A stretch of DNA of 64,000 bases from Chakrabartyella piscis (GTDB taxonomy: Bacteria > Bacillota > Clostridia > Lachnospirales > Anaerotignaceae), in the NCBI GenBank assembly GCA_030067835.1, contig CP092441.1:434001-498000 (forward strand). Reading direction: 5' to 3'. Below the pieces are notes generated by a model. The model did no database searches. It was given only the letters and a program-made list of their open reading frames with translations, and was not told the origin of the DNA. The first letter of the stretch is position 1; every line of letters starts with the position of its first letter. The translations under genes were made by a program, and so were the position numbers. Shown here in pieces: positions 61,017-64,000 of the stretch.

Positions 61017-61044
61017 TCTTTTGAATGAATGGAGGAATTTTGTA

Positions 61045-62724
61045 GTGAGTGGATTTAAGTCAGATATTGAAATTGCGCAAAGCACGGAACTATTACCAGT
61101 GGAAGTGATTGCAGAAAAAGTTGGTTTGACCAGAGATGATTTGGAGTTTTATGGCAAGTATAAGGCAAAAATTGACTACAATAAAGTGGTTGCACATTTG
61201 CCAGATCGTGCCAAATTGATTTTGGTGACAGCCATCAATCCAACACCAGCTGGAGAAGGAAAAACAACAACATCCGTGGGTCTGGCAGATGCCATGAACT
61301 ATATTGGAAAAAACACAATTGTGGCACTACGTGAACCTTCTTTGGGTCCTGTGTTTGGGGTCAAAGGTGGAGCAGCAGGCGGTGGCTATGCACAAGTGGT
61401 ACCAATGGAAGATATCAACTTGCATTTTACAGGTGATTTCCATGCCATCAGTGCAGCACATAACTTGCTTGCGGCAATGCTTGACAATCATATTTTCCAA
61501 GGCAACGAATTGGGTATTGATGTCTGTAGAATCACATGGAAACGTGTGATGGATATGAACGATCGCCAGTTGCGTAACATTACATCTGGTTTGGGTGGAA
61601 AGTTCAATGGTGTGCCACGTGAAGATGGCTTTGATATCACTGTTGCATCTGAAATCATGGCGATTCTTTGTTTGGCAAATAGCATTACAGATTTGAAAGC
61701 TCGTATTGCCAAAATCGTAGTGGGATATACATACGACAACAAACCTGTTACAGCAGCAATGCTCAAAGCAGAAGGTGCTATGACAGCACTCCTCAAAGAT
61801 GCAATCAATCCAAATTTGGTGCAAACTTTGGAACACAATCCAGCATTTATTCATGGTGGTCCATTTGCCAACATTGCACATGGTTGCAATAGTGTAATGG
61901 CAACCAAAACTGCTATGAAATTGGCAGATTATGTAGTGACAGAAGCTGGTTTTGGTGCTGATCTTGGTGCTGAAAAGTTCCTCAACATCAAATGTAGAAA
62001 AGCAGATTTAACACCATCTGCTGTTGTCATTGTGGCAACGGTAAAAGCTTTGAAAATGCATGGTGGACTTGCAAAAGATCAACTTGGCAAAACAGATTTG
62101 GATGCACTTGAAAAAGGTTTGCCAAATCTCTTGAAACATATTGAAAACATTACAGAAGGCTTTGGTTTGCCAGCGGTTGTGGCAATCAATAAATTTGCAA
62201 CAGATACACCAGAAGAATTGGCACTCATCGAAGAACGTTGCAAAGAACTTGGTGTCAATGTTGCTTTGTCTGATGTTTGGGGCAATGGTGGTAAAGGTGG
62301 CGCTGATTTGGCTCGTGAAGTGGTGCGTTTGGTGGAAACAGCAGAAAACAACTTCCGTTTCATCTATCCAGACGATATGTCCATCAAAGATAAAATCAAT
62401 GCAGTTGTCACAAAAATTTATGGTGGTGCTGGTGTGAATTTCACTGTAGCAGCAGAAAACCAAATGAAACAATTGGAAGAATTGGGTTTTGGCAATATGC
62501 CTGTTTGTATGGCAAAAACACCATACTCTTTCTCAGATGATATGACAAAATTGGGTAGACCAGAAGGCTTCAAAGTCAATGTACACACTGTGAAAGTATC
62601 AGCAGGTGCTGGATTTGTGGTAGCATTGACAGGTGCCATTATGACAATGCCAGGTTTACCACCAACACCAGCAGCAGAAAAAATTGATGTAGATGGCAAT
62701 GGTAAAGTAGAAGGATTGTTCTAA
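61045..62724 (+). CDS. fhs: Formate-tetrahydrofolate ligase
   Basis: A 559-residue enzyme that makes 10-formyl-THF from formate, THF and ATP. The ATP loop is [16 protein letters not shown] (about 65-80), with [31 protein letters not shown] and [10 protein letters not shown] typical of the family. GTG at 61045 is the start, 9 nt after GGAGG; its length matches known enzymes. With fchA and folD it forms the methyl branch of one-carbon metabolism used for purines, thymidylate or acetogenesis. Confidence 0.97.
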   Translation: MSGFKSDIEIAQSTELLPVEVIAEKVGLTRDDLEFYGKYKAKIDYNKVVAHLPDRAKLILVTAINPTPAGEGKTTTSVGLADAMNYIGKNTIVALREPSLGPVFGVKGGAAGGGYAQVVPMEDINLHFTGDFHAISAAHNLLAAMLDNHIFQGNELGIDVCRITWKRVMDMNDRQLRNITSGLGGKFNGVPREDGFDITVASEIMAILCLANSITDLKARIAKIVVGYTYDNKPVTAAMLKAEGAMTALLKDAINPNLVQTLEHNPAFIHGGPFANIAHGCNSVMATKTAMKLADYVVTEAGFGADLGAEKFLNIKCRKADLTPSAVVIVATVKALKMHGGLAKDQLGKTDLDALEKGLPNLLKHIENITEGFGLPAVVAINKFATDTPEELALIEERCKELGVNVALSDVWGNGGKGGADLAREVVRLVETAENNFRFIYPDDMSIKDKINAVVTKIYGGAGVNFTVAAENQMKQLEELGFGNMPVCMAKTPYSFSDDMTKLGRPEGFKVNVHTVKVSAGAGFVVALTGAIMTMPGLPPTPAAEKIDVDGNGKVEGLF

Positions 62725-62735
62725 AAATACAACTA

Positions 62736-62759
62736 GAGGAGGGGAAACCCTCCTTTTTG
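62736..62759 (+). terminator. Terminator of fhs
   Basis: AGGAGGGG, loop AAA, CCCTCCT and a T-run. Confidence 0.85.
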
Positions 62760-62776
62760 TCATGGCTGAAGAGCGA

Positions 62777-63149
62777 CTAATGACTAAAGGTGAATGGTGA
62801 ATGGCTGAAAACCAAGATCCTTCGACAAGCTCAGGATGACACAACCAGTGCTGTCATTCAGAGGAGTGTTTCATCCTACCACTCAACTGTAGGGGCGTAC
62901 CTGTGTGTGCGCCCGTAAAGCGACGAAGAATCTTTGGTGTGGTGGAATGAAAATGATGTGACTGTAGGGCAGGGGCTTGCTCCTGCCGTCATAAACAACC
63001 ACAAACCATCATAAATACCTACAAACCAACAAAATCTCACATCATTTGACCAAATCCCTTGTCATCCTTTTGAAATAGCGGTACAATAAAATTTAATATG
63101 TATGAATGATATCAAAATACTTGTAGGGGTGTCCCTGTGTGGGCACCCG
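62777..63149 (+). repeat. Repeat-filled gap between fhs and fchA
   Basis: No gene in this 440-nt gap. It has a TGGTGAATGGCTGAAAACC fragment (also near 38210), TTCGACAAGCTCAGGATGAC, and three modular hairpins: TGTAGGGGCGTAC/GTGCGCCCGT (62888-62916), TGTAGGGCAGGGG/CTCCTGCCGT (62963-62989) and TGTAGGGGTGTCC/GGGCACCCG (63122-63149). After the second hairpin comes CATAAACAACCACAAACCAT, nearly the spacer of the 41286 array. Confidence 0.75.
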
Positions 63150-63164
63150 AAACCAAAAGGTGGT

Positions 63165-63800
63165 ATGAATATGTTGAATTTATCCAGCAAAGAATTTTTA
63201 GAAAAACTTTCTTCATCAGCAGCAGTTCCTGGTGGTGGCGGTGCAGCAGCTCTTGTAGGAGCACAAGGGGTTGCCCTTGGTATGATGGTTGGAAATTTGA
63301 CCACAGGCAAAAAGAAATATGCAGATGTGGAAGAAGATATCCAACGTATGTTGCAAGAATTTGCAGTGTTGCTCCAAGAAATGCAATCCTTTGTACAAAA
63401 AGATGCAGAAGCATTTGAACCACTTTCCAAAGCATATGGTTTGCCAGCAACCACAGAAGAAGAAAAAGCACACAAAGCAGAAGTGATGGAAGCAGGTTTG
63501 CGTGTTGCATGTGCTGTGCCAATGGATTTGATGGCAAAGGGACTTTTGGCTTTGGAATTGATGGAAGAAATGTGCCAAAAAGGTACACGTATGGCAATCA
63601 GTGATGTGGGTGTCGGTGCAGAGTGCTTGAAAGCCTGTGTCTATGGTGCTGCTATGAATGTATATGCCAATACAAAATTTATGAAAGATAGAGTTTATGC
63701 TGTGAGATGTGACTCCATTACAGATGAACGCAAATTGGTTGCAAAGAAAATGGCAGAATCCATTTATGAAGCGGTTGAGGAGGACTTGAGATGTCAATAA
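63165..63800 (+). CDS. fchA: Methenyltetrahydrofolate cyclohydrolase / formimidoyl-THF cyclodeaminase (FchA-like)
   Basis: A 211-residue helical protein of the cyclodeaminase (FTCD_C) family. It starts LSSKEFLEKLSSSAAVPGGGGAAALVGAQGVALGMMVGNLT and has KDAEAFEPLSKAY and SDVGVGAECLKACVYGA motifs. It converts formimino- or methenyl-THF species. ATG 63165 or 63171 both fit the AAGGTGG site; the frame upstream is coded within a hairpin repeat and is rejected. folD overlaps its end by 10 nt. Confidence 0.88.
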   Translation: MNMLNLSSKEFLEKLSSSAAVPGGGGAAALVGAQGVALGMMVGNLTTGKKKYADVEEDIQRMLQEFAVLLQEMQSFVQKDAEAFEPLSKAYGLPATTEEEKAHKAEVMEAGLRVACAVPMDLMAKGLLALELMEEMCQKGTRMAISDVGVGAECLKACVYGAAMNVYANTKFMKDRVYAVRCDSITDERKLVAKKMAESIYEAVEEDLRCQ

Positions 63801-64000
63801 TCAAAGGAATTGAAGTTGCAAAGAAAATGATGGCAGAAATGGAACCTAGAATTGCTGCCCTGAAAGATAGAGGAATTGAACCACAAGCAACCATCATTCG
63901 TGTGGGTGCAAAGGAAGAAGACCTTGCTTATGAACGTATGGCAATCAAAAAAATGGAAACACTTGGCATGAAAGTTTCTTGTTTGCAATTGGAAGAAACC
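63791..64000 (+). CDS. folD: Bifunctional methylene-THF dehydrogenase/cyclohydrolase, partial
   Basis: The first 70 codons only; the gene runs off the window. MSIIKGIEVAKKMMAEMEPR, then ATIIRVGAKEEDLAYERMAIKKME, fit FolD: the VG..(S/L).Y...K element carries the substrate Tyr and catalytic Lys. GAGGAGG lies 8 nt before the ATG, inside fchA, so the two are translationally coupled. It interconverts methylene-, methenyl- and formyl-THF. Confidence 0.85.
   Translation, partial: MSIIKGIEVAKKMMAEMEPRIAALKDRGIEPQATIIRVGAKEEDLAYERMAIKKMETLGMKVSCLQLEET

Noticed and set aside
60727..61044. Possible THF or ZTP riboswitch before fhs
   Set aside because: I could not match the conserved core segments of either class; only a simple hairpin at 60994-61016 and the palindromes are seen.
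63102..63164. Longer FchA starting inside the hairpin repeat
   Set aside because: The extra residues are encoded by a repeat element and there is a better start at 63165 or 63171 next to AAGGTGG.

Overview
The window looks like chromosome of a low-GC, obligately anaerobic, probably spore-forming Clostridia member; Lachnospirales or a close relative is my best guess. This rests on AT-rich genes with strong AGGAGG ribosome sites, frequent TTG/GTG starts (nrdR, dctQ, two aminotransferases, fhs, the FUSC gene), class III ribonucleotide reductase, formate-tetrahydrofolate ligase, and PrpE and YlmC/YmxH proteins of the sporulating Firmicutes. No rRNA, tRNA or CRISPR array was recognised.

Layout. 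0.4-5 kb: AI-2E-type permease, VanZ-like protein, PrpE phosphatase, a small Cys-rich tail-anchored protein, thyA-folA. 5-14.2 kb: LysM membrane protein and a translation/termination block (rho, rpmE, DUF1385/YqhQ, prmC, prfA), a split ChrA transporter, then a compact type I toxin-antitoxin locus and an unknown membrane protein. 14.3-20.1 kb: glycogen phosphorylase and two exported proteins (a lipoprotein with a Met/Gly/Gln-rich insert and a subtilase) that share a promoter motif. 20.3-30.3 kb: a sugar-acid catabolic cluster (enolase-superfamily dehydratase, RraA-like protein, TRAP transporter, SDR, UlaG-like hydrolase, two AraC regulators, UxuA-like dehydratase). 30.4-34.3 kb: a complete IS256-family element inserted exactly at the stop codon of an exported protein gene, plus two small genes of unknown function. 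34.5-46.8 kb: FUSC-HAD fusion, tcdA, an exported protein, an ABC-F ATPase, threonine aldolase, split LysO, a two-component system and a MATE pump. 47.2-51.6 kb: nrdR, ylmC-like, nrdDG. 51.8-60.7 kb: CAP-SLH surface protein, aminotransferases, amino acid transporters, second MATE pump, PerR-like regulator, trmL. 61.0-64.0 kb: one-carbon genes fhs-fchA-folD, the last cut by the window edge.

Genes that work together. thyA-folA, fhs-fchA-folD and nrdR/nrdDG all concern folate one-carbon units and dNTP supply. NrdR-box-like palindromes lie in front of both nrdD and fhs, which may tie formate/folate metabolism to deoxynucleotide synthesis. The 20-30 kb cluster is a self-contained import and degradation unit for an unidentified acid sugar.

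The intergenic space is unusual. It is filled with short hairpin elements that keep a fixed TGTAGGG box on one side and CCCGT on the other while the palindromic arms between them change from copy to copy. They occur singly, head-to-head inside roughly 140-bp MITE-like units with TCCCAATTAAA ends, and as tandem arrays in which the spacer is kept and the last hairpin is swapped. The best candidates for something new are these modular hairpins, the type I toxin-antitoxin pair, the NrdR-box-like sites before fhs, and the catabolic cluster.
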